A DNA stretch of 64,000 nucleotides from Rubrivivax sp. (GCA_027484825.1 JAIXSE010000015.1:186001-250000); one strand, 5' to 3'; shown: positions 34,423 through 44,071, counted from the stretch's first letter. The notes: generated by a model not told the origin, from the sequence alone. Numbers and translations are program-made.

Positions 34423-34968
34423 ATGCCCACGCAAGCCACGACCGCCAGCCGCAAGTCCACCGCCCGCAGCGCTGCCACCACGACCCGTCGTGTGGCGGTC
34501 AAGAAGACGCCGGACGCCATTGCGTTGCTGCGCGCCGACCACAAGAAGGTGAACGACCTGTTCGAGCAGTTCAAGAAGACCCGGTCCGCCGCCAAGAAGA
34601 AGCAGATCGTGTCCGAGATCTGCCTGGAGCTGACCGTTCACGCCCAGATCGAGGAAGAGATCCTCTATCCGGAAGTGCAGGCCGCACTGAAGGACAAGGA
34701 AATGGTGCCCGAAGCCCGCGTCGAGCATCAGAGCGTCAAGGACCTGATCGCCGCTGTGGAAGGCGTCGAGCCGGACGGCGAGGACTACGACGCCAAGGTC
34801 ACCGTGATGGGGGAATGGGTGAAGCACCACGTCAAGGAAGAACAGAACGAGATGTTCCCCAAGGTGAAGAAGTCCAAGCTGGACCTGGTGGACATGGGCG
34901 AACGCCTCCAGCAGCGCAAGGAGGAATTGATGGCCGAGAAGATGAGCGGCGAGGCCCTGCCGCACTGA
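34423..34968 (+). CDS. Hemerythrin-domain protein
   Basis: A 181-residue cytoplasmic protein. Start ATG at 34423 follows AAGGAG at a good distance. A basic Ala/Thr/Lys-rich N-terminus (1-40) precedes a hemerythrin HHE four-helix domain: LLRADHKKVNDLFEQF, LTVHAQIEEEILYPEV, EARVEHQSVKDLI, WVKHHVKEEQNEMFPKV. The His and Glu residues would bind a di-iron centre for oxygen or NO sensing or iron handling. It is monocistronic and ends in a clear intrinsic terminator. Confidence 0.92.
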   Translation: MPTQATTASRKSTARSAATTTRRVAVKKTPDAIALLRADHKKVNDLFEQFKKTRSAAKKKQIVSEICLELTVHAQIEEEILYPEVQAALKDKEMVPEARVEHQSVKDLIAAVEGVEPDGEDYDAKVTVMGEWVKHHVKEEQNEMFPKVKKSKLDLVDMGERLQQRKEELMAEKMSGEALPH

Positions 34969-34992
34969 CCCTCGATTGACCCCAATGCCGCA

Positions 34993-35029
34993 GGGGCGGC
35001 CTTCTCCGGAAGGTCGCCCCTTGCTTTTT
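34993..35029 (+). terminator. Intrinsic terminator after hemerythrin gene
   Basis: A twelve-pair GC-rich stem (GGGGCGGCCTTC at 34993-35004 with GAAGGTCGCCCC at 35009-35020, one G-T wobble), four-base loop, followed by TTGCTTTTT. Classic Rho-independent structure, 25 bases after the stop codon. Confidence 0.93.
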
Positions 35030-35187
35030 GAGCGGCGCCGTTCCGCGAAACCACCGGCCCGCTCGGCCCCTCTCCGCGAAATCCCGAACGCCGCCAGCGG
35101 GTCGGCTCGCTACAGTGGCTCCTTCACTGGCTGCCCGCGCCAGGCGGCTGACCCGCACCGCGGGCCCACCGCATTCAGGGAGACGAC

Positions 35188-35691
35188 ATGGCTCAGCTGC
35201 AAGTCAATGGCAAGACGGTGGAGGTGGATGCCGACGGCGACACCCCCCTCCTGTGGGCGCTGCGGGAGCAGCTGGGCCTGACGGGCACCAAATACGGCTG
35301 CGGGCTCGCGCAATGCGGCGCCTGCACCGTCCACCTCAATGGCGAAGCGGTACGCAGTTGCGTGCGGCCGCTCTCGAGCGTGGCGCCGACGGACCGCATC
35401 ACCACCATCGAAGGCCTGTCCCGGGATGCCAGCCATCCGGTGCAGCAGGCCTGGGCCGCGCTGGACGTGCCGCAATGCGGCTTCTGCCAGAGCGGCATGA
35501 TCATGGCCGCCGCGGCGCTGCTCAAGTCCAAGCCCAAACCGACCGATGCGGACATCGACAGCGCCATGACCAACATCTGTCGATGCGGCACCTACAACCG
35601 GGTGCGGGCGGCGATTCATCTCGCGGCGGGCCAGGTGCCCCGCAAGTCCATCGCCATCCGCCTGCTGGATCCGAACGGGAGCGAAGCATGA
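35188..35691 (+). CDS. Molybdenum hydroxylase 2Fe-2S subunit, copy 2
   Basis: A 167-residue paralogue of the subunit at 24461. Cluster motifs: [35 protein letters not shown] and [11 protein letters not shown]. The start follows CAGGGAGACGAC. It differs by a longer C-terminal tail ([24 protein letters not shown]). Its stop overlaps the start of the catalytic subunit (ATGA), giving translational coupling. It is the first gene of a run that continues into soxXYZA. Confidence 0.93.
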   Translation: MAQLQVNGKTVEVDADGDTPLLWALREQLGLTGTKYGCGLAQCGACTVHLNGEAVRSCVRPLSSVAPTDRITTIEGLSRDASHPVQQAWAALDVPQCGFCQSGMIMAAAALLKSKPKPTDADIDSAMTNICRCGTYNRVRAAIHLAAGQVPRKSIAIRLLDPNGSEA

Positions 35692-37904
35692 ACGCGCCGC
35701 ACAAGACCGATGTCCTGACGGCCGCCGCCCCTGTGGATACCGGACGGCGTCTGTTTCTGCAGTCCAGCGCGGCGGCGGGTGGGCTGATGCTGGGCTTTCA
35801 TGTGCCGGGCCTGGCGTCGGACGCCCCGGCCGCCGGTGCGCTGCCGGAGCTCAATGTCTGGGTGGTGGTGCAGCCGGACGACACGGTGACCATCCGCATC
35901 GCCCGCTCCGAAATGGGCCAGGGCACCCTGACCGGGCTGGCGCAGTTGGTGGCCGAGGAGCTGGATTGCGACTGGGCGCGGGTGCGCACCGAATACCCGA
36001 CCCCGGGCCAGAACCTCGCCCGTAATCGCGCCTGGGGCAGTTTTTCCACCGGCGGCAGCCGGGGCGTGCGTGAATCCCACGACTATGTGCGCAAGGGCGG
36101 CGCCAGTGCCCGGGCCATGCTGATGCAGGCCGCTGCGGCGCAGTGGCAGGTGCCGGTCAGTGAACTCAGCACGGATCGGGGTGTGGTGCGCCATGCGGCG
36201 AGCGGCCGCACCGTGCGCTATGGCCAGTTGGCCGCCGCGGCGGTGTCACAGACGCCGCCCACCGACATCGTCCTCAAGGCCCCGAAGGACTGGAAGATCG
36301 CCGGCAAGCCCTACAAGCGGCTGGACACCCGCGGCAAGCTCGATGGCAGCCAGGTCTACGGCATGGACCTGAAGATGCCTGGGCTGCTGAATGCGGCCAT
36401 CAAGGACTGCCCGGTGTTTGGCGGCAAGGTCAAGCGCTTTGATGCGGCAGCGATTGCCGGTCGGCCCGGCGTGAAGAAGGTGGTGCCGGTCGGTGAGACC
36501 GCCGTGGCCGTGGTGGCCGACACCTGGTGGCAGGCCAAGACCGCGCTGGATGCCCTGCCCATCGAATGGGACGAAGGCCCCAATGCCAAGCTGGACAGCG
36601 CGCAGATCGCCGCCATGCTCAAGGCCGGTCTGGACGCGCCCGAGGCGGCGGTGGGCCAGCGGCAGGGCGATGTGACGGCCGCGTTGGCGGGCGCCGCCCG
36701 CAAGATCGAGGCGGTCTACAGCTACCCGCATCAGAACCACGCCACGATGGAGACGATGAACGCGACCGCGCGCTGGACGCCGGAGCGTTGCGAAGTCTGG
36801 ACGCCCACCCAGAATGGCGAAGCAGCCCTGGCGGCGACGGCTGAAGCGGCCGGCCTGTCGCCGGCCCAGTGCGAGGTCTACAAGCTCCATCTGGGCGGCG
36901 GTTTTGGCCGGCGCGGGGCGGTGCATGACTGGGTGCGCCAGGCGGTGGCCATCGCCCGCGCCCTGCCCGGCACCCCGGTCAAGCTGATCTGGAGCCGGGA
37001 AGAGGACATGCTGCATGGCCGCTATCACCCCATCACCCAGTGCAAGTTCATCGCTGGCCTGGATGCGAAGGGACAGCTGCAGGCGCTGCACATGCGCATC
37101 TCCGGGCAGTCCATCGTGGCCGACCTGTTCCCGCAGAACATCAAGAACGGGCTGGATCCGGTGGTGTTCCAGGGGCTGAACCAGGGCGGCACCGAGGGCG
37201 CCTTCGGCTATGCGGTGCCCCACCTGCTGATCGACCATGCGATGCGCAATCCGCCGGTCCCGCCCGGCTTTTGGCGCGGTGTGAACCTCAACCAGAATGC
37301 CATCTACGTCGAGAGCTTCATCGACGAGGTGGCCCATGCCACCGGCAAGGACCCGCTGGCCCTGCGCCGCGAGCTGCTGGCCCAGTCGCCCAAGCATCTG
37401 GCGGTGCTCAATGCAGTGGCGGAGAAGGCGGGCTGGGGCAAGCCGGCGCCCAAGGGCCACTATCGAGGGCTGGCGCAGATCATGGGCTTTGGCAGCTATG
37501 TGGCGGCGTGCGCCGAGGTGTCCGTGGCCAAGGACGGCACGCTGAAGATCCACAAGATCATCGCGGCCACCGATCCCGGCCATGCAGTGAATCCGCAGCA
37601 GATCCAGGCGCAGGTGGAGGGCAGCTTCGTCTACGGGCTGTCGGCGGCGCTGTTCGGCGAGATCACGCTGAAGGACGGGCGCGTGCAGCAGGACAACTTC
37701 CACACCTATCCGGTGGTGAAGATGGAGCACATGCCGCAGGTGGAATCGATCGTGATGCCGTCCGGCGGTTTCTGGGGCGGGGTGGGCGAGCCCACCATTG
37801 CCGTGGCGGCGCCCGCAGTGCTCAATGCGATCTTCGCCGCGACCGGGCAACGCATCCGCGAGCTGCCGCTGTCCCGTCATACGCTCAAGCCCAAGGTGGC
37901 CTGA
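35688..37904 (+). CDS. Molybdenum hydroxylase catalytic subunit, copy 2
   Basis: A 738-residue xanthine dehydrogenase-family molybdopterin protein. N-terminal [26 protein letters not shown] is a twin-arginine-like signal. Cofactor segments include [40 protein letters not shown] and [23 protein letters not shown]; the active-site Glu lies in [32 protein letters not shown]. Full length compared with IorB. It is followed after 32 bases by soxX, so its electrons may go to the encoded cytochromes. Substrate unknown. Confidence 0.94.
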   Translation: MNAPHKTDVLTAAAPVDTGRRLFLQSSAAAGGLMLGFHVPGLASDAPAAGALPELNVWVVVQPDDTVTIRIARSEMGQGTLTGLAQLVAEELDCDWARVRTEYPTPGQNLARNRAWGSFSTGGSRGVRESHDYVRKGGASARAMLMQAAAAQWQVPVSELSTDRGVVRHAASGRTVRYGQLAAAAVSQTPPTDIVLKAPKDWKIAGKPYKRLDTRGKLDGSQVYGMDLKMPGLLNAAIKDCPVFGGKVKRFDAAAIAGRPGVKKVVPVGETAVAVVADTWWQAKTALDALPIEWDEGPNAKLDSAQIAAMLKAGLDAPEAAVGQRQGDVTAALAGAARKIEAVYSYPHQNHATMETMNATARWTPERCEVWTPTQNGEAALAATAEAAGLSPAQCEVYKLHLGGGFGRRGAVHDWVRQAVAIARALPGTPVKLIWSREEDMLHGRYHPITQCKFIAGLDAKGQLQALHMRISGQSIVADLFPQNIKNGLDPVVFQGLNQGGTEGAFGYAVPHLLIDHAMRNPPVPPGFWRGVNLNQNAIYVESFIDEVAHATGKDPLALRRELLAQSPKHLAVLNAVAEKAGWGKPAPKGHYRGLAQIMGFGSYVAACAEVSVAKDGTLKIHKIIAATDPGHAVNPQQIQAQVEGSFVYGLSAALFGEITLKDGRVQQDNFHTYPVVKMEHMPQVESIVMPSGGFWGGVGEPTIAVAAPAVLNAIFAATGQRIRELPLSRHTLKPKVA

Positions 37905-37936
37905 CGGCAGCGGGTGCTTCCTCCGACCCGACCGCC

Positions 37937-38356
37937 ATGCCGCTGCTTGAGTTGATGCTGGCCACCAGTCTTCTGGCGCCCTTCCAGGTGGAGGGCGATG
38001 CCATCCCGGAGCCCCTGGAGGGGCGCGCGGGGGATGCGGCGCGCGGACGTGCCATCGTGGCGCAGCGGTCCCAGGGCCTGTGCCTGCTGTGCCATGCCGC
38101 TCCCATTCCGGAAGAGCGGCAGCAAGGCAACCTTGCACCGGATCTGGCGGGGGTGGGCCGGCGCCTGTCGGAGGGGCAGTTGCGCTTGCGCCTGGTGGCG
38201 CCGCAGCGGGTGAATCCGCCATCGATCATGCCGGCCTACTACCGCGCCGGGCCGGATTCGGGCTTGCAGCGGGTCGCGCGGGATTTCGACAACAAGCCGG
38301 TGCTGGAGGCACAGCAGATCGAGGACATCGTGGCCTACCTGAGGACCTTGAAGTGA
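37937..38356 (+). CDS. soxX: Sulfur-oxidation cytochrome c SoxX
   Basis: A 139-residue monohaem cytochrome with CLLCH at 49-53 and the conserved tail NLAPDLAGVGRRLSEGQLRLRLVAPQRVNPPSIMPAYYRAG...PVLEAQQIEDIVAYLRTLK, including the Met ligand region (SIMPAYYR). SoxX pairs with SoxA to attach thiosulfate to SoxY. The N-terminus (MPLLELMLATSLLAPFQVEGDA) is a poor signal peptide, so the start may differ. Its stop overlaps the soxY start (GTGA). Confidence 0.9.
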   Translation: MPLLELMLATSLLAPFQVEGDAIPEPLEGRAGDAARGRAIVAQRSQGLCLLCHAAPIPEERQQGNLAPDLAGVGRRLSEGQLRLRLVAPQRVNPPSIMPAYYRAGPDSGLQRVARDFDNKPVLEAQQIEDIVAYLRTLK

Positions 38357-38781
38357 GCCGCCCTACGCGTCGTCGGGTGCTCCAAGCACTGTCCCTGGCG
38401 GCGCTGCTGCCCCGGCCGGCCGTGGCCAGCCGCGCCGAGTTGGAGCAGGCCCTGCGGACCTTCACGCAAGGGCAGCCCCTGAGCGCCGGTGAGGTGCAAT
38501 TGGACATTGCGCCGCTGATCGAGAACGGCAATGCGGTGCCGGTGACCCTGTCCACGCGCCAGCCGGTGAAGGTGCTTGCGCTGTTCAATGAACTCAATCC
38601 GCAGCGCGAAGTGCTGCAGGCGCAGTTGCGGCCGAATCCCGCCGGCGCGCGGCTCTCCACACGCATTCGCCTGGCCACCAGCCAGCAACTGGTCGCCGTG
38701 GCGCAGACGACGGACGGTCGATGGTGGGAACACCGGGTCGATGTCATCGTGACCTTGGCCGCCTGCATCGAAGGGGGCTGA
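38353..38781 (+). CDS. soxY: Sulfur carrier SoxY with variant C-terminus
   Basis: A 142-residue protein starting at a GTG that overlaps the soxX stop. RPTRRRVLQALSLAALLPRPAVA is a Tat-type signal. The Ig-like domain (VQLDIAPLIENGNAVPVTLSTRQPVKVLALFNELNPQREVLQAQL...SQQLVAVAQTTDGRWWEHRVDVIVTLAACIEGG) matches SoxY. The carrier Cys is at 138, but the usual GGCGG swinging arm is replaced by AACIEGG with Cys four residues from the end instead of two. Function as substrate carrier is likely but the arm is atypical. Confidence 0.88.
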   Translation: MSRPTRRRVLQALSLAALLPRPAVASRAELEQALRTFTQGQPLSAGEVQLDIAPLIENGNAVPVTLSTRQPVKVLALFNELNPQREVLQAQLRPNPAGARLSTRIRLATSQQLVAVAQTTDGRWWEHRVDVIVTLAACIEGG

Positions 38782-38785
38782 GGCC

Positions 38786-39109
38786 ATGGCCATCACGCGC
38801 ATCACCCTGCCGGCCACGGCCCACCGCGGCGAGACGGTGGAGGTGCAGTGGCTCATTGCCCATCCGATGGAGACCGGCCACCGCAGCGACGACCAGGGCC
38901 GCGTGCTGCCGCGCGACATCATCACCCGCTTCGAATGCCGGTATCTGGGGGAACTGGTGATCGCGCTGGACTTGTTCCCGGCCATCGCTGCGAATCCGTA
39001 TGTGGCGTTCACTCTGGTGGCCGATCGCAGCGGTGATCTGGAGTTCCGGTGGACCGGGGACCGGGGGTTTGAGCAGCGGGAAGTGCGACCGCTGGTGGTG
39101 ACGGGGTGA
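38786..39109 (+). CDS. soxZ: Sulfur carrier partner SoxZ
   Basis: A 107-residue beta-sandwich protein (ITRITLPATAHRGETVEVQWLIAHPMETGHRSDDQGRVLPRDIITRFECRYLGELVIALDLFPAIAANPYVAFTLVADRSGDLEFRWTGDRG), full-length for SoxZ and with no signal. It forms the periplasmic SoxYZ heterodimer and is co-exported with SoxY. Four bases separate it from soxY; its stop overlaps the soxA start. Confidence 0.95.
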   Translation: MAITRITLPATAHRGETVEVQWLIAHPMETGHRSDDQGRVLPRDIITRFECRYLGELVIALDLFPAIAANPYVAFTLVADRSGDLEFRWTGDRGFEQREVRPLVVTG

Positions 39110-40146
39110 GGCGACCGATCGCCGGGAGCGTGAGGCCGTCGCGGATGATGGCCAAGGTCAGCCTGGGCCCGTGCCTGCGCCTGCGCCTGCGCCTCTGCGT
39201 CAGGCGTGGAGCTGTCCGAGTTCTCCGGGCTTTGGGGGGTTTAGGGCGTCTTGAGGCTTTTGCGGCTGGCAGTGCTGGCAGTGCGATCGTTGCAGCCATT
39301 GCGGTGGCGGTAGCAGGTGCAGCCCTGGCAGCAGATGCGGTCGCTACACCGATCTCATCCGTCATACACGCGGCTTTGACCGCGCCCACATCCGTCCCGC
39401 CCGCCCCTCCCACCTCCGCCGCTCAGCCTGCATCGACAGGCCCATCCCCGGAGCCTTCGCCCTCCGCCCGCTCGGGCTTCGATTTCATGACCCCGGCCCT
39501 TCAGGCGATGCAGCGCAGCGACGCCCAGAACCCTGCGATGCTGTGGGTCGCGCAGGGCCAAGCGCTGTGGAAGACCGCGCCCGGCAATGGCAAACCGGCC
39601 TGCGCCGGCTGTCATGCCAACGGCATGGCCGGTGTTGCCGCACGCTATCCCGCGTTTTCAGAGCCCATGAAGCGGCCGGTGACCCTGATCGAGCAGATCA
39701 ACCGGTGCCGCACGACCCACCAGTCACAGCCCGCCTGGCGCAGCGAAAGCGAAGCGCTGTTGTCCCTGGCGGCCTCCATCGGCCAGCAGTCGCGCGGCAT
39801 GCCCATCCAGCCGCCGGCGGACAAGCGCTTGGCGGCGTGGCAACAAGCCGGTGAAGCGCTGTACCGGATGCGTATGGGGCAGTTGAACCTGTCCTGCGCC
39901 CAATGCCATGAGGAGCGGGCGGGAGGACGATTGGCCGGCGCGGTGATCCCCTCCGGCCTGGCCACCGGCTACCCGATCTACCGGCTGGAGTGGCAGGGCA
40001 TGGGGAGCCTTCCGCGGCGCCTGCTCAACTGCACCACCGGTGTCCGCGCCGCGCCGCTCAATGAAGACGAACTCACGCAGCTGGAGCTCTACTTGATGCA
40101 GCGCGCCACCGGCCTGCGGGTGGAAACACCGGCCGTCCGGCCATGA
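39106..40146 (+). CDS. soxA: Dihaem cytochrome c SoxA
   Basis: A 346-residue protein from a GTG overlapping the soxZ stop. Residues 1-120 are Arg/Ala-rich then a Pro/Ser linker; the true signal peptide may begin at ATG 39145 or later. Two haem sites are present: CAGCH (166-170) and CAQCH (264-268). Cys201 (INRC) and Cys309 (LLNC) sit where SoxA uses cysteine as axial ligand and catalytic residue. The end (GYPIYRLEWQGMGSLPRRLLNCTTGVRAAPLNEDELTQLELYLMQRATG) is diagnostic. SoxA partners SoxX to load substrates onto SoxYZ. No soxB or soxCD follows. Confidence 0.9.
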   Translation: MRRPIAGSVRPSRMMAKVSLGPCLRLRLRLCVRRGAVRVLRALGGLGRLEAFAAGSAGSAIVAAIAVAVAGAALAADAVATPISSVIHAALTAPTSVPPAPPTSAAQPASTGPSPEPSPSARSGFDFMTPALQAMQRSDAQNPAMLWVAQGQALWKTAPGNGKPACAGCHANGMAGVAARYPAFSEPMKRPVTLIEQINRCRTTHQSQPAWRSESEALLSLAASIGQQSRGMPIQPPADKRLAAWQQAGEALYRMRMGQLNLSCAQCHEERAGGRLAGAVIPSGLATGYPIYRLEWQGMGSLPRRLLNCTTGVRAAPLNEDELTQLELYLMQRATGLRVETPAVRP

Positions 40147-40212
40147 CGCCGTCGCGCCGATACCGATGCGCGCGAATCCCCATTCACAGTGAAGCGCCGC
40201 CCCAATGAGAAA

Positions 40213-40252
40213 CGCGGGTCGGGTGCCACCGAAGTAGACACCACGACCCGCG
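40213..40252. terminator. Hairpin between convergent soxA and opgH
   Basis: CGCGGGTCG pairs with CGACCCGCG, extended by GGTG/CACC, around an internal loop. Located between the convergent 3' ends; no T-run. Probable bidirectional terminator. Confidence 0.6.
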
Positions 40253-40277
40253 CCGGAGCAACGGGAGGCAGCCGGGA

Positions 40278-42404
40278 TCAGGCGGCCTTGAGCTGGCTCA
40301 GTCGCAGCAAATGGCCCGGCTCGCTCAGGAAGCGCATGCGCTCATTGGCCGCCATGCTGTGCAGCGCCCCCGGCAGCATCGCGATGCGCGACAGATGCAG
40401 GTCCCGCACATGCGCCCGCAGGCCGCGACCGGTATCGCGACGACCCATGGCCTGGCAGGCCAGCGCCAGAAGGTGGCGGTTCTTGAGCATGTCCGCCCAA
40501 CCCGGCAAACTGCGGCTCTGTTGGCCGTAGGCCCAGGCATGACGCAGCACGGTCGGCGTGCGGCTCTCCTCGGGAATCAGCAGCAGCCCGATCTGACGCA
40601 CTCGCGCACCCAGTCGCGCCCGGCTGGTCAGCACCGTAATGGGCGCGGCCAGCATCAGCGGCAGCGCGATCGGCGCGATCCACAGCAGCGTGGACGGACG
40701 CAGCACCGCCAGCACCACAGCCACCGCCAGAGCGGCCAGACCCGGACGACCGAAGGCCGCAAAAGCTTCCTTCCAGGACACGTCCTCGGCAGCTCGCGGG
40801 GGCGACTTCCACTCCAGCGAAATGCCGGTCACCGCCACCAGGCAGAAGATGCTGTGCGCGACCATCCGCAGCGGGGCCTGCAGCAGCGCCATCATCGCTT
40901 CCACCGCACTGCTGCCCAGCAGCTTGAGGGCGCCACCATACTGACCTTGCTCGCCGCGCAGCAGCACGGCACCGACAGACAGCACCCGCGGCAGCGTCAG
41001 CATGCCGATGGTGCCCACCCACAGGGCCAGCACGCCCGGGGCGAGTGTGCCTTCCGGGGTGAACGGGTGGAAGGCGTCATTGCCGCCCACATTCCACATC
41101 AGCGCGCCCAGGCACACATACAGCAGCCACAGCGGCGCCGTGAAGTAGGACAGCGCACCCGTCACCAGCATGGCGCGGTGGACCGAATGCAGGCCCGGCT
41201 CCGCCACCAGACGCAGGTTCTGCAGGTTGCCCTGGCACCAGCGGCGGTCGCGTTGCAGTTCAGCCAGCAGATGCGGCGGCTGCTGTTCGTAGCTGCCCAC
41301 CAGGTCGTGCACCAGCCAGACCTGATAGCCGGCACGGCGCATCAGGGCCGCTTCGACGAAGTCGTGCGACATGATGTCCTTGCCATGCAGCGGCGCCAGC
41401 GCGCAATGCTTCATGAAAGGCTCGACGCGGATGATCGCGTTGTGGCCCCAATAGTGGGCCTCACCCAGCTGCCAGTACTGCATGCCGGCTGCGAACAGAC
41501 GACCGGTGACGCGGCTGGCGAACTGCTGGGCGCGGGCATGCAGCGTCTCGTGGCCGCAGACCTGGTTGGCCGCTTGCAGAATGCCGGCGCGCGGATGGGC
41601 TTCCATCAGACGCACCAGAGTCAGCAGGCAATCGCCGCTCATCACGCTGTCGGCATCCAGCACCACCATGTAGCGGTAGTTGCGGCCCCAGCGGCGGCAG
41701 AAGTCGGCGACGTTACCGGCCTTCTTCTTCACCCGGCGCTGACGCCAGCGGTAGTGGATGCGGCCCTGGCCGGCGAACTGCTCGCGCAGTTCAGCCCAGG
41801 CGGCCAGCTCGGCCGTACGGCATTCCGGATCGCTGCTGTCCGACAGGATGTACACGTCGAACAGACGCAGCGCACCTGCCGCCGCCAAGGATTCGCAGCT
41901 GGCCCGCAGTCCGGCGAACACCGTGGTCACGTCCTCATTGCAGATGGGCATGACCAGGGCGGTCCGCGCGTCCGCGCTGATCGGGCCGTTGCCGGCCGAA
42001 TGGGCCGACAAGGCATGCCGATCCCCGCGCAGCTGGACCCAGAAGCCCATCACCGCGGTGACGCAGCCGGCGCTGACCCAGGCGAACAGCAACACGAACA
42101 GGCTCAGGTGCAGGCACTGCAGCATCAGCGGCAGGCCGGGCTGCGCCCAGCCGCCCTGCGTGTGCACCAGGACGCTGGTGGCCAGCGCCGTGGCGGCGCC
42201 GATGGACAGCATCAAGGCCTGGCGCCGACGTCGGGCGGCGCGTTCCCAGGGAGCCAGTTGCGGCGCCGCAGGCAGCGCACCCTCGATGGGCGCGCGGCTG
42301 AACCACGGACGCGGCACCATGGCACCACGGTTGACCGGCGGAGCGCTGGCGCCCGCCGGGCCGGCGAGGCCGGCACTCATTGGGGAGGAAGTACGAGGCT
42401 CCAT
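40278..42404 (-). CDS. opgH: Periplasmic glucan glucosyltransferase OpgH
   Basis: A 708-residue inner-membrane glycosyltransferase that builds beta-1,2 glucan backbones from UDP-glucose. Membrane helices at both ends surround a GT2 domain with MVVLDADSVMSGDCLL (DxD), KKKAGNVADFCRRWG and the QRDRRWCQGNLQN (QxxRW) motif. Usually about 700-850 aa. It overlaps the opgG end by 28 bases; an alternative ATG at 42380 would give a four-base overlap, but the ATG at 42404 has a better ribosome site (ACGGAA). Operon opgGH. Confidence 0.95.
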   Translation of the reverse strand: MEPRTSSPMSAGLAGPAGASAPPVNRGAMVPRPWFSRAPIEGALPAAPQLAPWERAARRRRQALMLSIGAATALATSVLVHTQGGWAQPGLPLMLQCLHLSLFVLLFAWVSAGCVTAVMGFWVQLRGDRHALSAHSAGNGPISADARTALVMPICNEDVTTVFAGLRASCESLAAAGALRLFDVYILSDSSDPECRTAELAAWAELREQFAGQGRIHYRWRQRRVKKKAGNVADFCRRWGRNYRYMVVLDADSVMSGDCLLTLVRLMEAHPRAGILQAANQVCGHETLHARAQQFASRVTGRLFAAGMQYWQLGEAHYWGHNAIIRVEPFMKHCALAPLHGKDIMSHDFVEAALMRRAGYQVWLVHDLVGSYEQQPPHLLAELQRDRRWCQGNLQNLRLVAEPGLHSVHRAMLVTGALSYFTAPLWLLYVCLGALMWNVGGNDAFHPFTPEGTLAPGVLALWVGTIGMLTLPRVLSVGAVLLRGEQGQYGGALKLLGSSAVEAMMALLQAPLRMVAHSIFCLVAVTGISLEWKSPPRAAEDVSWKEAFAAFGRPGLAALAVAVVLAVLRPSTLLWIAPIALPLMLAAPITVLTSRARLGARVRQIGLLLIPEESRTPTVLRHAWAYGQQSRSLPGWADMLKNRHLLALACQAMGRRDTGRGLRAHVRDLHLSRIAMLPGALHSMAANERMRFLSEPGHLLRLSQLKAA

Positions 42405-43909
42405 GTTTCCGTCAGAACGTTGTTGTCGTGTTGCAGGAAGCCGCGCAGCTCAAGAGGCTGCCCGGGGCGAAGTTGTTGGGCCCGAACCGTCATGCGCCAT
42501 CCGCCAGTGGCCGGATTCGGATAGGCGTTGGCTTCGGTGATCCGGCCGTTGCTGTTGGTGCTGAGCTGCGCCTTGACCTCTGCGCCGGCCGGCAGGGACT
42601 TCAGGGAAGGGCCTTCGAAATCGACGATGTACTGGACCTCGTTGGCGGCCAGCTTGGCGTAGCTGTAGCCAGTGCGGGTCTGCACGGCCCAGGCGCCGGG
42701 GGGACGCTGCTGCGGCTCATCGCCCTGCTGGTGCAGCTTGTAGGCGAAGTCCAGCGGCTGGCCCGGCGCCGGCTGCTGGGCGGGCACCCAGTAGGCAACG
42801 ATGTTGTCGTGGGTCTCGTCGGGCGTGTGCAGCTGCATCAGCTCCACGCGGCCCGGGCCCCAGTCGCCCACCGGCTCGATCCAGGTGGAGGGCCGCTTGT
42901 CGTAGCGGGCTTCCACGTCCTCATAGCTGGCGAAGCGGCGGTCGCGCTGCATCAGGCCGAAGCCCTTCACGCCCGGCAGACCGAAGGAGGTGGTGAAGAT
43001 GCCCTTGGGATTCATCAGCGGGCGCCAGATCCATTCACCGGTGCTGCTGTTGACCATCAGGCCGTCGGAGTCATGCACCTCGGGGCGGAAGTCCCCCAAC
43101 TGCGGCTGGTTCTCGCCGAACAGGTACATGCTGGTCAGCGGGGCCAGGCCCAGGGTGGCCACCGGGTTACGCAGGAAGATGCGGGCCTTCACGTCCACCA
43201 CCGTCTCGCTGCCCGGCTGGACCACGAAGCGGTAAGCCCCGCTCACGCTCTTGGAGTCCAGCAGCGCGTAGACGGTCAGCGACTTGGCATCGGCGGCCGG
43301 CCGTTCAATCCAGAATTCGGTGAAGCGCGGGAATTCCTCGCCCTTGCCGCCCACCGTGTCGATGGCCAGGCCCCGGGCCGACAGGCCGTAATGCTGCCCC
43401 GCGCCCAGCACACGGAAGTAGGACGCGCCCTGGAAGACGACCAGTTCATCCTTGTAGCCGTTGTTGTTCAGCGGGTAGTGGACGCGGAAGCCGGCAAAGC
43501 CCAGGTCGCCCCATTTCTTGGGGGACAGCTTGTTCTTGCCGTAGTCGAAGTCTTCGGTACGGTAGGGAATCGGCTGGTCGTTGCCGCCCTTGATCTCATG
43601 GATGCGCACGCCCTCGGTCTGATAGTGACCCAGGTGGAAGAACATCACCTCGAAGGGCAGCTTGTCTTCACGCCACAGCGCACGGGCGGGCTTGAAGCGG
43701 ATGTCGCGGGCGCCGTCGTAGTCGAGATTCTTGAGCTCGGCCGGCAGGCTTTGCGCGGACGGTTGATAGGGCTTGGCCGCGAGGGCCCGTGCACGCTCGG
43801 CCACATCATCGAAGCCGAACGCCTGTGCTGCGGCGCAGCGAAGCATGAGCGCCAGACCCATCAGAAGGCCGGCGTATCGGGGGGTGAGGGTGGGGGCTGG
43901 AGTACGCAT
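42377..43909 (-). CDS. opgG: Periplasmic glucan biosynthesis protein OpgG
   Basis: A 510-residue periplasmic protein with signal peptide MRTPAPTLTPRYAGLLMGLALMLRCAAAQA. The family begins FGFDDVAERARALAAKPYQP and contains DYDGARDIRFKPARALWREDKLPFEVMFFHLGHYQ and GEWIWRPLMNPKGIFTTSFG, all diagnostic. OpgG is needed for release or branching of osmoregulated periplasmic glucans made by OpgH. First gene of opgGH. Confidence 0.95.
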   Translation of the reverse strand: MRTPAPTLTPRYAGLLMGLALMLRCAAAQAFGFDDVAERARALAAKPYQPSAQSLPAELKNLDYDGARDIRFKPARALWREDKLPFEVMFFHLGHYQTEGVRIHEIKGGNDQPIPYRTEDFDYGKNKLSPKKWGDLGFAGFRVHYPLNNNGYKDELVVFQGASYFRVLGAGQHYGLSARGLAIDTVGGKGEEFPRFTEFWIERPAADAKSLTVYALLDSKSVSGAYRFVVQPGSETVVDVKARIFLRNPVATLGLAPLTSMYLFGENQPQLGDFRPEVHDSDGLMVNSSTGEWIWRPLMNPKGIFTTSFGLPGVKGFGLMQRDRRFASYEDVEARYDKRPSTWIEPVGDWGPGRVELMQLHTPDETHDNIVAYWVPAQQPAPGQPLDFAYKLHQQGDEPQQRPPGAWAVQTRTGYSYAKLAANEVQYIVDFEGPSLKSLPAGAEVKAQLSTNSNGRITEANAYPNPATGGWRMTVRAQQLRPGQPLELRGFLQHDNNVLTETWSLVLPPQ

Positions 43910-44071
43910 GTACCGGGGTTAAAGCAACCCCCGTGCCACGCTACTTAACCCTTATAAATCAACCACTTACGTTTGCAGACGGCAATTTTGCCGGTTCATG
44001 TGTCGCCGGACAGCGACGGATCTGCGGCCGAATGTTCCAAGTGATTGATTTGATTGAGTTTTTCCTTGTCG

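Noticed and set aside
36246-38222. Long antisense frame across the second hydroxylase and soxX
   Set aside because: Same composition effect; antisense to strongly supported genes.
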